DNA of 64,000 nt, taken from Owenweeksia sp963758205 (lineage in GTDB: Bacteria > Bacteroidota > Bacteroidia > Flavobacteriales > Schleiferiaceae). Position numbers and translations under genes: made by a program. The stretch is taken from assembly GCA_963758205.1 (NCBI GenBank), contig CAVWUM010000002.1, positions 496,001-560,000 on the forward strand. The letters run 5' to 3'. Below are positions 55,068-64,000 of this stretch, piece by piece. Under the pieces are notes generated by a model, which saw nothing but the letters and a program-made list of their open reading frames with translations, was not told the origin of the DNA and made no database searches. How positions within the stretch are numbered: position 1 is the first letter of the stretch; each line of letters begins with the position of its first letter.

Positions 55068-57179
55068 ATGATTAAAATCCCTTCTCTGGCCGTAATTCTT
55101 TGTTTTGGTTTCAGTACAATGCTGGCTCAAACCAGCTACACCCGTTCCGAGGTAAAAATAAAACGCTCCCATACTGTTGAGGCATCTGATATAAAAGACG
55201 ATTTTAATGCTGTGCTCAGAAACCTTGAGGCCCCAAGCCCGGATGGAGACAGCTACCGCTCCTTTTTAATGAGGCAGAAAATAGAGAGCCGCAAGCAGTT
55301 TCCGCTGAAAAGCGAAACCAAGGCGGGGCCCAAAAAGAAAACCACTGCCCAGCCTGCCGTAGGTAAAGGTTTTCCGCTAACCCGCACCTTATTTAACGGC
55401 ACCGTGGTAAATTACATTGGCGGTATTCCTAATGACAATGCCCTGGCCGTTTCTAATGGGGGCATAGTGCTGGCAGGCATTAACAGTGCTTTATGGGCCT
55501 ATGATTTAAATGGAGATAGCACGCTTTATCCTAATGATGTTATCTCGCTAAACTCCGTGGCCAACGGTACACTTTCCGATAATTTTTACGACCCAAAACT
55601 GATTTATGATGAAGCTGCAGACCGCTTCATACTTGTGTTTCTTAAAAACAATGTGCCCGCCACCAGCCAGATCATAGTTTGCTTCTCTAAAAGCAACAAC
55701 CCGCTGGATGGCTGGAATGTATATACGCTTCCGGGCAATCCGCTAAACAACAATCGCTGGACAGACTTCCCGGCTATAAATATTACTAATGACAAGTTTT
55801 ATGTAACGGGTAACCTGATAGTACCGGGAGTTTCATGGCAAATTGGTTTTGATGGCTCCGTGATCTGGGAAATGGATAAAACGGCTGGTTATAATAACGA
55901 TACCAATATGACCACGGCACTTTATGCCCAGGTGAAGTTTAATGGGAAATACACGCGAAATATTCATCCCGTAAGGGGAATTGGCAGCTCTACCAACTCA
56001 CAATATTTTCTCTCTAACCGAAATTTTGATATCACCAACGATACAATTTTTGTGATGAAGCTGGAGGATGACTCCCTAAAAGTAACCATGGCTAAAACCA
56101 CCCCGAATTATGGTGTACCGCCTAATGGCCGCCAGCAGGATACTGACCTTAGCGATCCTACCAAAGGGCTGCAAACCAATGATGGCCGCGTTTTGGGAGC
56201 CATCACCAATGATGACTGGATTCAGTATGTATCAACTACTGTGAACCCCGCCACCGGGCTGGCCGCTATCTACCATGGCACTATTCAAAATCCTGCAATG
56301 GAAAACCAAAGCATTACTGGCTACATTTATGGAGATGACTCCCTTGATTATGGTTACCCCAATATTGCCTTTACAGGAAATGAGTTTTGCGATACCGAGG
56401 TCATTATCGGAATGAACTACACCTCGCCTACCGATTTCCCGGGGGTAGGCGCCATATTTTATGGTAATGATGGATCATATTCTGATTTTGTAAGGATAAA
56501 AGAGGGAGAAGATTATACCGACAGGCACTCGGATAGCTACGAGCGCTGGGGCGATTATTTTGGTATTCAGCCCAAGTTTGATGAACCGGGTAAAGTGTGG
56601 ACAGCAGGTTATTTTGGAAGCCCGGGCCGCAGAAATGCCACCTGGATGAATGAGCTCTCAAGCCCCGATTCCACCAAACTAATGGTAATAGCCACAGAAA
56701 TAGATGGCAATCAAAGTGTTTTTTGCAAAGGCGGTTTACAGGTTATGGCTTCGGGTGGAGTGCCACCTTACCAATATAGCTTTAATGGTTCTGCATTTAC
56801 TGATAACAATATTGCGGACAGTATTTGTGATGGGGATACCATAACATATACGGTTACCGATGCACGTGGTTGTTCATATACAGATGTGGTTACCACCCAA
56901 AAATTGGTGCAGCCCCTTTCCGCAAATGGTGTTTACCCCAACCCTTTTGTTAATGATATGGTAGTGCAGTTTGACCTCAGCACAGACCAGCAGGTGGAAG
57001 CCTATATTTATGACATTAAGGGAGCCATGGTTGCCAAAATTGTAGATCAGCCGGCTAAAGCTGGAAAGAACGAATTACATTTTAACCTGGGCCCGCTTAG
57101 TGCCGGCACCTACGTTTTAAAGGTTATGGCAAACGATAATGAGGTGCTTTCCCGAAAATTGATTAAGAACAGCCTTTAG
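55068..57179 (+). CDS. Secreted protein with SprB repeat and T9SS type A sorting domain
   Basis: From ATG 55068 (703 residues) the protein has a signal peptide (MIKIPSLAVILCFGFSTMLAQ) and a basic linker (about 75-105). A large beta region follows without recognised catalytic residues (GIPNDNALAVSNGGIVLAG, FYDPKLIYDEAADRFILVF). Then come an SprB-type module (CKGGLQVMASGGVPPYQYSFNG to TYTVTDARGCSYTD) and a T9SS type A end (NGVYPNPFVNDMVV to SRKLIKNSL). The fold of the main part may be a propeller. It is surface-exposed or released; the function is unknown. Confidence 0.82.
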   Translation: MIKIPSLAVILCFGFSTMLAQTSYTRSEVKIKRSHTVEASDIKDDFNAVLRNLEAPSPDGDSYRSFLMRQKIESRKQFPLKSETKAGPKKKTTAQPAVGKGFPLTRTLFNGTVVNYIGGIPNDNALAVSNGGIVLAGINSALWAYDLNGDSTLYPNDVISLNSVANGTLSDNFYDPKLIYDEAADRFILVFLKNNVPATSQIIVCFSKSNNPLDGWNVYTLPGNPLNNNRWTDFPAINITNDKFYVTGNLIVPGVSWQIGFDGSVIWEMDKTAGYNNDTNMTTALYAQVKFNGKYTRNIHPVRGIGSSTNSQYFLSNRNFDITNDTIFVMKLEDDSLKVTMAKTTPNYGVPPNGRQQDTDLSDPTKGLQTNDGRVLGAITNDDWIQYVSTTVNPATGLAAIYHGTIQNPAMENQSITGYIYGDDSLDYGYPNIAFTGNEFCDTEVIIGMNYTSPTDFPGVGAIFYGNDGSYSDFVRIKEGEDYTDRHSDSYERWGDYFGIQPKFDEPGKVWTAGYFGSPGRRNATWMNELSSPDSTKLMVIATEIDGNQSVFCKGGLQVMASGGVPPYQYSFNGSAFTDNNIADSICDGDTITYTVTDARGCSYTDVVTTQKLVQPLSANGVYPNPFVNDMVVQFDLSTDQQVEAYIYDIKGAMVAKIVDQPAKAGKNELHFNLGPLSAGTYVLKVMANDNEVLSRKLIKNSL

Positions 57180-57272
57180 TTTAATACGAGTTTCTTTTTT
57201 ATTGCTTAAACCTTTTGCCCCAAAGGCTGCGTTTATCATTTATCCAAAGTTTATCCATTACTTTCGAACGAA

Positions 57273-58400
57273 ATGAAACGAACGAGAACTTCACAGCAGC
57301 TTGGGCTTAGATTTGGCAAATACACAGGCCAGGCGAAAACCACTTTCGAAAAGCTTTTTGATATTTTCAGGGAACTGCTTTTGCATACCTCCGGTGATGT
57401 GGATGAAGCCCTGGACTGGCTTAATGAGCTGGATAAGGAATATAACCTTACTACTAAAGATTACACCCTTGACGATTTTATTGAAGATTTAAAAAAGAAA
57501 GGCTACCTGCGGGAGGAAATTGAAGACCCTACAGGTGGAGGTCTGGCTATGACTGCTAAAACCGAAAGGGCGATTCGCAGTAGCGCTCTGGAGCATATTT
57601 TCGGAAAGCTGAAAAAATCAAACGCGGGAAATCATACAACAAAATATACCGGGCAGGGCGATGAACAAACCTCTGAGACCCGCGACTATCGCTTTGGCGA
57701 CAGCATGGATCAGATTGCCATGAATGAAAGTATTAAAAATGCCTACATCAACCATGGCATTGAGCAATTTGGGATGACCCATGATGACCTGGTGATTCAG
57801 GAGAATTTTTACAAAGCGCAGATGTCAACAGTGTTGATGATTGACATCAGCCACTCTATGATACTGTATGGTGAAGACAGAATTACACCTGCTAAAAAAG
57901 TGGCCCTGGCCCTGGCCGAACTCATAAAAACGCGCTACCCCAAGGATACACTTGATATTATTGTTTTTGGTAACGATGCCTGGCAGATTGATCTGGCCGA
58001 ACTGCCCTATCTTAAAGTGGGTCCTTATCATACCAATACCGTTGCGGGTTTGGAGCTGGCCATGGATTTACTCCGTAAAAAGAAAAATTCCAATAAGCAG
58101 ATTTTTATGATTACCGATGGCAAGCCCAGTTGCCTGTTGGAGCCGGATGGCACCTATTACAAAAACAGTATGGGGCTTGATGATTACATCGTGAATAAAT
58201 GCCTGAACAAAGCCGCAGCCTGCCGAAGGTTAAACATCCCGATTACCACTTTTATGATTGCCCAGGACCCTTACCTGCAAAGGTTTATACAGGACTTTAC
58301 CCAGGCTAATAAAGGCAAGGCCTTTTTTACCGGCCTCAAAGGTTTGGGCGAGTTTATTTTTCAGGATTATGAAACCAACCGGAGAAGAACGATACGATAA
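57273..58400 (+). CDS. VWA-domain protein, partner of MoxR-like ATPase
   Basis: The 375-residue protein has no signal peptide. Its C-terminal half is a von Willebrand A domain: MIDISHSMILYGEDRITPAKKVA carries the MIDAS DxSxS, LDIIVFGNDAW follows, and FMITDGKPSCLLE has the MIDAS TDG. The N-terminal half is helical (about residues 1-120). MoxR AAA ATPases act with VWA proteins in assembling or activating metal-dependent complexes. The matching ATPase lies 523 bases downstream, with a small lipoprotein gene between. Confidence 0.85.
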   Translation: MKRTRTSQQLGLRFGKYTGQAKTTFEKLFDIFRELLLHTSGDVDEALDWLNELDKEYNLTTKDYTLDDFIEDLKKKGYLREEIEDPTGGGLAMTAKTERAIRSSALEHIFGKLKKSNAGNHTTKYTGQGDEQTSETRDYRFGDSMDQIAMNESIKNAYINHGIEQFGMTHDDLVIQENFYKAQMSTVLMIDISHSMILYGEDRITPAKKVALALAELIKTRYPKDTLDIIVFGNDAWQIDLAELPYLKVGPYHTNTVAGLELAMDLLRKKKNSNKQIFMITDGKPSCLLEPDGTYYKNSMGLDDYIVNKCLNKAAACRRLNIPITTFMIAQDPYLQRFIQDFTQANKGKAFFTGLKGLGEFIFQDYETNRRRTIR

Positions 58401-58421
58401 GTGATTATGCCTACAGGCCGC

Positions 58422-58451
58422 TTGCACACTTAAACTTTGACCCTACATTTG
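58422..58451 (+). promoter_or_regulatory. Promoter of the small lipoprotein gene (TTG-N19-TACATTTG)
   Basis: TTG (58422-58424) is followed after exactly 19 bases by TACATTTG (58444-58451). This matches the Bacteroidota consensus in both elements and spacing. It lies 27 bases ahead of ATG 58478, after the end of the VWA gene. Confidence 0.75.
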
Positions 58452-58477
58452 AACCAAACAAAATCAAAGTACAAACA

Positions 58478-58918
58478 ATGAAATCAAAACTATCCCTGCT
58501 TGTTGGAGTTGCTATTCTGGCTATCGGCCTTACTTCCTGTAATAACAAATCCGCTAAACAAACTGAATTTACAGGAATTTGGTCATACGAAACACTGGAG
58601 GGCAATTATGCAGAATTATGGGTTACGGATGACTCCTTTCTGGCTATCCGAAATCCTGAAAAGAGAGCCGGTATTTATGACTATTTGCGGAATGGTGATA
58701 CAGTAATGATTTATGCCCAGGGCATGGCTGACGAAAGCCATACACCGCTGGACAGGTTTTACATTAAATCCCGCAAAGGAGATAAGCTTACCAAAGTGCA
58801 GGATGATATAACCACAGTGCTTACCCTGGTGGAAAAAACCAAACCAACCTTGGGCGAAACAGAAGAATTTGAAAATAAAGTGCTCAGCGACTTTACAAAG
58901 CGTGCCGGGCAGAAATAA
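58478..58918 (+). CDS. Small lipoprotein, unrecognised (lipocalin-like length)
   Basis: The 146-residue protein has a lipoprotein signal (LLVGVAILAIGLTSC, Cys 21) and then FTGIWSYETLEGNYAELWVTDDSFLAI and GDTVMIYAQGM. The W-Y/E pattern is seen in small lipocalin-like lipoproteins. It is probably anchored in the inner or outer membrane. It has its own strong promoter and lies 6 bases before the MoxR-like gene. The function is unknown. Confidence 0.75.
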   Translation: MKSKLSLLVGVAILAIGLTSCNNKSAKQTEFTGIWSYETLEGNYAELWVTDDSFLAIRNPEKRAGIYDYLRNGDTVMIYAQGMADESHTPLDRFYIKSRKGDKLTKVQDDITTVLTLVEKTKPTLGETEEFENKVLSDFTKRAGQK

Positions 58919-58923
58919 TATCA

Positions 58924-60411
58924 ATGGATACAAAAAAGATCACCACCCTTGGCGAACTGAAAAAATCAGGATATAAGCCAAAAAGCATAAAAGACGAACT
59001 GAGGAATAACCTTATTGCCAACCTTAAAAAAGGTATAAATGTATTTGAAGGCATACATGGCTTTGAATACTCGGTAATTCCTGATTTGGAACGGGCTATA
59101 CTCTCAGGCCATAACATCAACTTTTTAGGCTTACGCGGACAGGCTAAAACACGCATGGCTCGCATGATGGTAAAATTGCTTGATGAGTACGTTCCTGCAA
59201 TTGAGGGAAGTGAACTGGCAGATGACCCCTAATGCCGTTTCGAGAACTGCATTGGAAATTGTGGCCGAAAAAGGTGATGATACGCCCAATTTACTGGATA
59301 CACAGAGATGAGCGCTATTATGAAAAGCTGGCCACGCCTGATGTTACGGTAGCCGACCTTATCGGGGATGTGGATCCTATTAAAGGCGGCTAACCTTAAA
59401 CTTTCATTTGCTGATGAACGGGTAATCCATTTTGGGATGATACCAAGGGCCAATCGCAGCATTTTTGTAATTAATGAATTGCCCGATTTGCAGGCCCGCA
59501 TACAGGTGGCGCTCTTTAATATTCTTCAGGAAGGCGATATACAAATACGTGGTTTTAAGCTCAGATTAAATCTGGATATACAATTTGTATTTACAGCCAA
59601 CCCGGAGGATTACACCAACCGTGGTTCTATTGTAACTCCGCTCAAAGACCGTATTGGAAGCCAGATTTTGACCCACTACCCTGAAGATATTGAAACGGCC
59701 AGAAAGATTACCGAGCAGGAAGCAAAACTGAAATTATCGCAAACCGAAACCATCACAATACCGGATGTAGCCCGCGACCTTTTGGAGCAAATTGCGTTTG
59801 AAGCCCGTGAAAATGAATATATAGATGCCAAAAGCGGAGTATCTGCACGATTAACGATTACCGCACTGGAAAACCTGGTAAGTGCTGCCGAGCGCAGAAT
59901 GCTGGTAAGCGGATCGGAAAATACCACTGTGCGTCTTCTTGACTTTTTAGGAATTATACCAGCTATTACCGGAAAGGTGGAGCTGGTGTATGAAGGCGAA
60001 CAGGAGGGTTCGGCCATGGTGGCTGAAAACCTTATTGGCGCTGCGGTTAAAACGCTTATTGAGGATTTCCTTCCATCACTGGGCAACATAAAATCATCTG
60101 ATGCGCAAAATCCATATAACGAATTGGTGGAGTGGTTTAGCAAGGGCAATAGTATTGATTTGCTTACGGATGCAAGCGATAGCGAATACCAGCGCACCCT
60201 GGATTCCATTAAGCCCATGGAGCGCTTTTTGAAAAACAATTTACCGGAAGGTTACAATAGCGATTCGCGATACTTTATAATGGAGATGGTGCTTTGGGGT
60301 TTGGCCGAACACTCCAAACTCAATAAAGAGAGATTAGTAGCCGGTTTCAACTTCTCTGACCTCTTCAGCAGTTACCTGCGCGGTGGAGATTTGGATTTGG
60401 GAGTTAATTAG
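58924..60411 (+). pseudogene. MoxR-like AAA ATPase (magnesium chelatase-type), three frameshifts
   Basis: The N-terminal part reads NFLGLRGQAKTRMARMM, a Walker A of the GxxGxAKT form. After shifts at about 59230, 59289 and 59383 it continues in frame: IHRDERYYEKLATPDVTVADLIGDVDP and GMIPRANRSIFVINELPDLQ (Walker B region). IRGFKLRLNLDIQFVFTANPEDY (sensor 1) and ITPLKDRIGSQI follow. All three shifts look like one extra base each, so the frame before the first and after the last is the same. Joined, the protein is about 495 residues. It pairs with the VWA gene. Apart from the shifts it looks intact. Confidence 0.82.
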
Positions 60412-61005
60412 ATGAAATATCTTCCTGTTTTATTTGTAACCTTTTTAATAGGCTGTTCTACGAGACCGATGGATAGGGAGGTAATATTGGATAACGATTT
60501 AGGCGTTCTCAAAATAAAACTTAAGGATGTATTTGACACTACCTATTCTTGGGTTAATTATTCAGATAGCAGGTGCATCGATAAAAGAATGTATCGCTTT
60601 GCAAATAAAGCCTATAGCTTACCCAAAGAAACGGGGTTTGTCTATCTATTCGAAGCAGACTCACTTCATCAGGTTACCATAAGTCATCTTAATACCCCAG
60701 AGTGTTTTTATGATGAAATTGGTAATTGGGACGGGCGATCACTCGTTGAATATGAGAATATCTTAATATCCGAAAATCCAAAAACCAAAATAATCAGAAA
60801 AGAGATTCTTTGGATTAACGACCGTAACGCTATGTTATTTACATACAAGTACCCTAAGGATAGTCTAGACAATTTAAAAATTACTGTATTCACGAATGCC
60901 GGAAATCAACATTTAAAAATTGAGTTTGAATGTATGTCCAGTAATTGCGATGAATTTCTAAAAAATAGTAATAAAGCTCTGGAATCACTCACAATCTTGG
61001 ATTAA
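60412..61005 (+). CDS. Lipoprotein, unrecognised
   Basis: The 197-residue protein starts MKYLPVLFVTFLIGCSTR, a lipoprotein signal with Cys 15. It is rich in charged and aromatic residues (KLKDVFDTTYSWVNY, NTPECFYDEIGNW), has four Cys after the anchor, and shows no known motif. Its ATG directly follows the TAG of the ATPase gene. The function is unknown; it may belong to the VWA/MoxR group. Confidence 0.7.
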   Translation: MKYLPVLFVTFLIGCSTRPMDREVILDNDLGVLKIKLKDVFDTTYSWVNYSDSRCIDKRMYRFANKAYSLPKETGFVYLFEADSLHQVTISHLNTPECFYDEIGNWDGRSLVEYENILISENPKTKIIRKEILWINDRNAMLFTYKYPKDSLDNLKITVFTNAGNQHLKIEFECMSSNCDEFLKNSNKALESLTILD

Positions 61006-61065
61006 GTAACATCTTCTCCTTTTTAAGGATGGCCTTGCCTGCTAGGCCAAATGGGCTGGGATTGG

Positions 61066-62202
61066 TTAATCCAAATTATAAATTAAGCCGAGTTTTAAAC
61101 TCTCTCTGTTAAAACCTGTACCTAAACGTGGATTTGCCTTATAATAGTAATCCAAATTCATAGACACATCCCATGAAGGGTTGATGGAATAACGCACATC
61201 AGCTCCAATACTAAAATCCTGATATACATTAGTTATGGTAAAGGTGCTTTTATTCTCAATCAGGTCAGTTACCTGCATACCCCTGTTAAGCCCCCAATTG
61301 TGAGTTAACCCCAGTTTTAAGTACCTATCTTTTGAAAGTGGTAACCAATAACTGGCTCCTATATAATTGGACTGTGAGTTGACCTTAAAGTTTTGATCAT
61401 AGTTTTGAAGAGCATACCACACATCTCTCCTTGCAAAAAGAGAAACATTAATATCCTCAATAAAATACTCCAGACCCATTACCCCTGAAAATTTCAAAAA
61501 CCTTTGAAAAGCAAACTCCTCTCTTAAAGCATTTATAGTTGTATTAAGACCCAATAGAATCCTGAGGTTTGATGGCTCGCGATCCTTTTCACTTTCACGT
61601 TCACCGGATAGATAAAACTTTCTCGCAACCCTCAGCGCCCAATATTCCCAAAGTGCTGCAGGTTCACTTTTACCTTGTCCATAAAAATGCCAGGCATACT
61701 CCTTACGTAGATCTATCAAAAAGCCATCAAACTCATAACCCAGGTTAAATGAAATTCCGTTGTAAAAATTTGGTGCATCTCCAAAGCCTATGACACCGGC
61801 AAAAGCTGACTGATTTTTTTGATCCTGTAAACTATATCCAAGACCAACTCTGAAGTTCTTTATATAAAAAAGGTATTCAATAAAAAAAGCATATTTTGTA
61901 TAAATTAAATCATAAGTTGTATCCAGCGTGGGTACGATTCCGAAATAGGCACTTGCTTCAATGGCTGAACGAAGCCTGTCATTTTTATATCCTAGGCCTA
62001 AAGTTGGGACACTTAATATTGAGCTTGTATAACTATCAGGCGCCTCTGGATTACTTACAAGAAGAACTCCCTCTTTTAAATAACTGCTATTGTTTAAACC
62101 AAATGTGGTGTAGAAACCACTGCTTTGTGCAATAGAACCAACAGAAGAGAACAGCAGGACAATAAGTCCTGCAGTTCTCTTAAAGTTATTAAAAATTCTC
62201 AT
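61066..62202 (-). CDS. Outer-membrane beta-barrel-like protein, unrecognised
   Basis: The 378-residue protein has a signal peptide (to about SIAQ). It then has a run of amphipathic strands ending in an aromatic-rich C-terminus (LGLIYNLD), with repeats of the type FRVGLGYSLQ, ISFNLGYEFDG and KLGLTHNWGLN. It looks like a 12-14 strand barrel. A Ser/Glu/Arg/Lys run (GERESEKDREPS) is coded by a hexamer repeat. Its ATG is one base after the stop of the upstream lipoprotein gene. Confidence 0.65.
   Translation of the reverse strand: MRIFNNFKRTAGLIVLLFSSVGSIAQSSGFYTTFGLNNSSYLKEGVLLVSNPEAPDSYTSSILSVPTLGLGYKNDRLRSAIEASAYFGIVPTLDTTYDLIYTKYAFFIEYLFYIKNFRVGLGYSLQDQKNQSAFAGVIGFGDAPNFYNGISFNLGYEFDGFLIDLRKEYAWHFYGQGKSEPAALWEYWALRVARKFYLSGERESEKDREPSNLRILLGLNTTINALREEFAFQRFLKFSGVMGLEYFIEDINVSLFARRDVWYALQNYDQNFKVNSQSNYIGASYWLPLSKDRYLKLGLTHNWGLNRGMQVTDLIENKSTFTITNVYQDFSIGADVRYSINPSWDVSMNLDYYYKANPRLGTGFNRESLKLGLIYNLD
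61576..61602 (-). repeat. Purine-rich hexanucleotide repeat inside barrel gene
   Basis: On the minus strand GAACGT, GAAAGT, GAAAAG and GATCGC run in a row, coding for Glu-Arg-Glu-Ser. It has the same period and consensus as the arrays at 21186-21239 and 46203-46232. Confidence 0.6.
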
Positions 62203-62203
62203 A

Positions 62204-63521
62204 TTATGGAGCAGCGTGAATTAAAGAATAACCTCTCACCCAAGAATACTGCTGCAAACGATCCACACACCAGTTACACTGGGGAATAACCATGATAGTA
62301 TAATGTTCATGATCTCCCTTTCTATTAATCCTCAATCTGGGAGTTCTCGTTTGAAAGACTGGAAACTCTATTGGTCTAGACCAACTATACCAATCGTACT
62401 CATATGTTGCAGCATAAAGTCGAAATCTAGGTTGTGCCGAAGTTCCTTGTCCAATTTGAAAAGTAATTACATTGGAACTCCGAATTTCAAAGTTAAAATT
62501 GAAAGTTTTATTCCGGTCATTCTTATGCCAATCCTTGACGCGTTCAGATCTTGAGGCTTGATTTTCCCAGTTGTTTGCACCTAATTCGGCAGTAAGTATT
62601 TCCAGATTCACTTCTGAACGCCTACTCCTCTCAAATCTCTCTCCAGCAATATTACCCATTATGTAATTAAATCTATCGGCCCGAGTACATGTTGGACCTT
62701 GAGGGCTTTTTCCTGGCCATACTGAGTCTTTCTCTGTTCCAATAGCATTTAAAAGGTCGTCTGTAGTTACCACCAGAAGATGTCTTTTCCTGCTTATCGT
62801 AGCCCAAAGTCACAATAAGCAATGGATTTTCAATACATGTGCTCTCATTTTCAATGGGTTCACCGGTATTGACCTTAAATGGATCCACTTTTCCAACCAA
62901 AATCTCTTGAGTACTGCAAATACTAGGATCCTCAATAGCTAAAACCGGAATGAAATCTGCAATTGAATCTGGAACATCTACGTCCGTACCAATACCAACA
63001 TATGGATTCAATTCCCAATTTGCAAATTGCTGATTCTCAATATAAACTACAGGTTCATAAGTATGATCCTCCCAAATAAAATCATTTCTAGCAATAGACC
63101 AATCAAAACCTTGTGCCGAAAATTTAGCATCAAGCAGCGTAGACATATTAGCGAATGTTTCCAAATCATCAATATGTACAAGATACTCGGGAAAACTTGG
63201 ATCCGGTTGATACATATTCTGTTGCATGAAGGCACTGAACCCTTGGTTGCAAGAAACCTCAGATAGCGCTTCCGCAATCATATACATGTATCTATCTAAT
63301 TTTTCCTCAATTGGATCTGTTGGATTATCCAACATATTCCACAAAGGTTGGGGAGGTGTCATAGTAATATAATCACAATCACCATCATACGGCTCAAGGG
63401 GATCTTCACCGATACCTGTATCTTCGTTCTTATAGTTTAATTGATTTTTTGAAGTTTGTTCTTTCGAACAAGATAGCATGGCAAAACATAATGCCATAAC
63501 CATCAAAAAGATGTTTTTCAT
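62204..63521 (-). pseudogene. Lipoprotein, unrecognised, one frameshift
   Basis: From ATG 63521 the frame gives a lipoprotein signal (MVMALCFAMLSC, Cys 18), an acidic linker, DGDCDYITMTPPQPLWNML and then a globular part to TLGYDKQEKTSSG. After a shift near 62760-62766 the next frame reads TTDDLLNAIGTEKDS and ends in VIPQCNWCVDRLQQYSW. The shift fits one extra G in GGTGG. Joined, the protein is about 438 residues, with no known motif. It is probably co-transcribed with the barrel gene one base downstream. Confidence 0.6.
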
Positions 63522-63879
63522 TTAGTCATTAATTTAAGTTATTAAAACACTCTCTTCGAGCTCAAAAGAATGAGGGTGCAAGAAAAACATAAATTAATTA
63601 TGATAAGTAAACTCCGTAAGAATTTTTACCCCCCCCCCCGTCATGTAACACCAAATAATTCATTTTATATACCTGATAATGAGGTATAAAAATTTCTAAA
63701 ATGTGGCTTTAGAATTTCCAAATTATGGCACAGTTGGTTTAAAATTTATTTCACTTGAAAAAATAAAGTACATTTTGGTAAGACCTATGAATTAAACTGG
63801 ATTCTGAAAATCCTTGTTTAATGCAAATACAGATGATAATCCTTTTGCTATCAATCAAATTACCAAGACTTAACTAATC
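63522..63879. other. Non-coding stretch with C11 run
   Basis: No open frame of interest was seen on either strand. The stretch is AT-rich, apart from a run of eleven C at 63629-63639, about 110 bases upstream of the lipoprotein ATG. Confidence 0.5.
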
Positions 63880-64000
63880 CTAGAAAGTAACTATCAGAAA
63901 CAGTGCAACCGGCAATTGCAGATTAAAATCCATGCCTTTGGTTTCATCATTTTCAGTATTCACGGTCAAAACTTCCGGGCTACCAAAGCTGGACGTATAG
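63880..64000 (-). CDS. Possible C-terminal end of a gene entering from the right edge
   Basis: On the minus strand an open frame runs from the window edge for 39 codons to a TAG (63880-63882), ending MDFNLQLPVALFLIVTF. The aromatic last residue and the alternating pattern fit an outer-membrane barrel end. The stretch is short and could be chance. Confidence 0.35.
   Translation of the reverse strand, partial: YTSSFGSPEVLTVNTENDETKGMDFNLQLPVALFLIVTF

Noticed and set aside
61020..61055. Possible hairpin TGGCCT/AGGCCA between convergent genes
   Set aside because: A six-base stem with an eight-base loop and no T-run is too weak to call.

Overview
The window reads as a chromosome segment of a Bacteroidota bacterium, most likely a marine-type member of Flavobacteriales; the genus is not recognised. 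The signs are several type IX secretion (T9SS) sorting domains (type A ends on three proteins, a type B/CHU_C end on one), SprB, PKD and FG-GAP surface-protein modules, a type III glutamine synthetase, a fused SecDF, a carbamoyl-phosphate synthase large chain without its C-terminal allosteric domain, YfhO and DUF2851/DUF4834 proteins, and many start regions carrying the Bacteroidota -7 promoter element TAnnTTTG. No tRNA, rRNA, CRISPR array, transposase or phage gene was seen.

Layout. 1-8714 is the end of a surface-polysaccharide locus: a flippase cut by the window edge, a GT-B-like polysaccharide enzyme, a sulfotransferase, a YfhO membrane protein, a hexapeptide acyltransferase, a family 4-like glycosyltransferase and WecB. 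8888-12219 is a large secreted FG-GAP/ASPIC/PKD protein broken by four frameshifts. 12271-24005 is mostly housekeeping: DUF4834, carB, rpmH, a short-chain dehydrogenase, a 2-oxoglutarate oxygenase, an RmlD-like reductase, a coupled DUF2851/PspC/K+ channel/PspC operon, an isoaspartyl peptidase and an MscS channel. 24066-25142 is a YceI/MarR pair.

25161-29515 is the most unusual part: a four-gene minus-strand operon of secreted proteins. One carries a type B T9SS signal. The other three have no recognised sorting domain but share an aromatic-His-aromatic C-terminus (FHF, FHY, YHY). 29739-43230 holds pyrF, an outer-membrane protein, purM-prfA, a PorE-like OmpA/LysM protein, glnN, a broken Na+/Ca2+ antiporter, tatA and secDF. 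43424-57179 holds two more T9SS cargo proteins around a pbpC/alpha-2-macroglobulin pair. 57273-60411 is a VWA protein, a lipoprotein and a MoxR-like ATPase. The end holds unrecognised lipoproteins and beta-barrel-like proteins.

Six genes are broken only by single-base frameshifts: four one-base losses in one gene, and one-base gains in the five others. Apart from the stop codons that the shifts themselves expose, their reading frames look preserved. This fits sequence error at least as well as real decay and should be settled before any of them is called a pseudogene. All functional calls are from reading motifs by eye; no database search was made.
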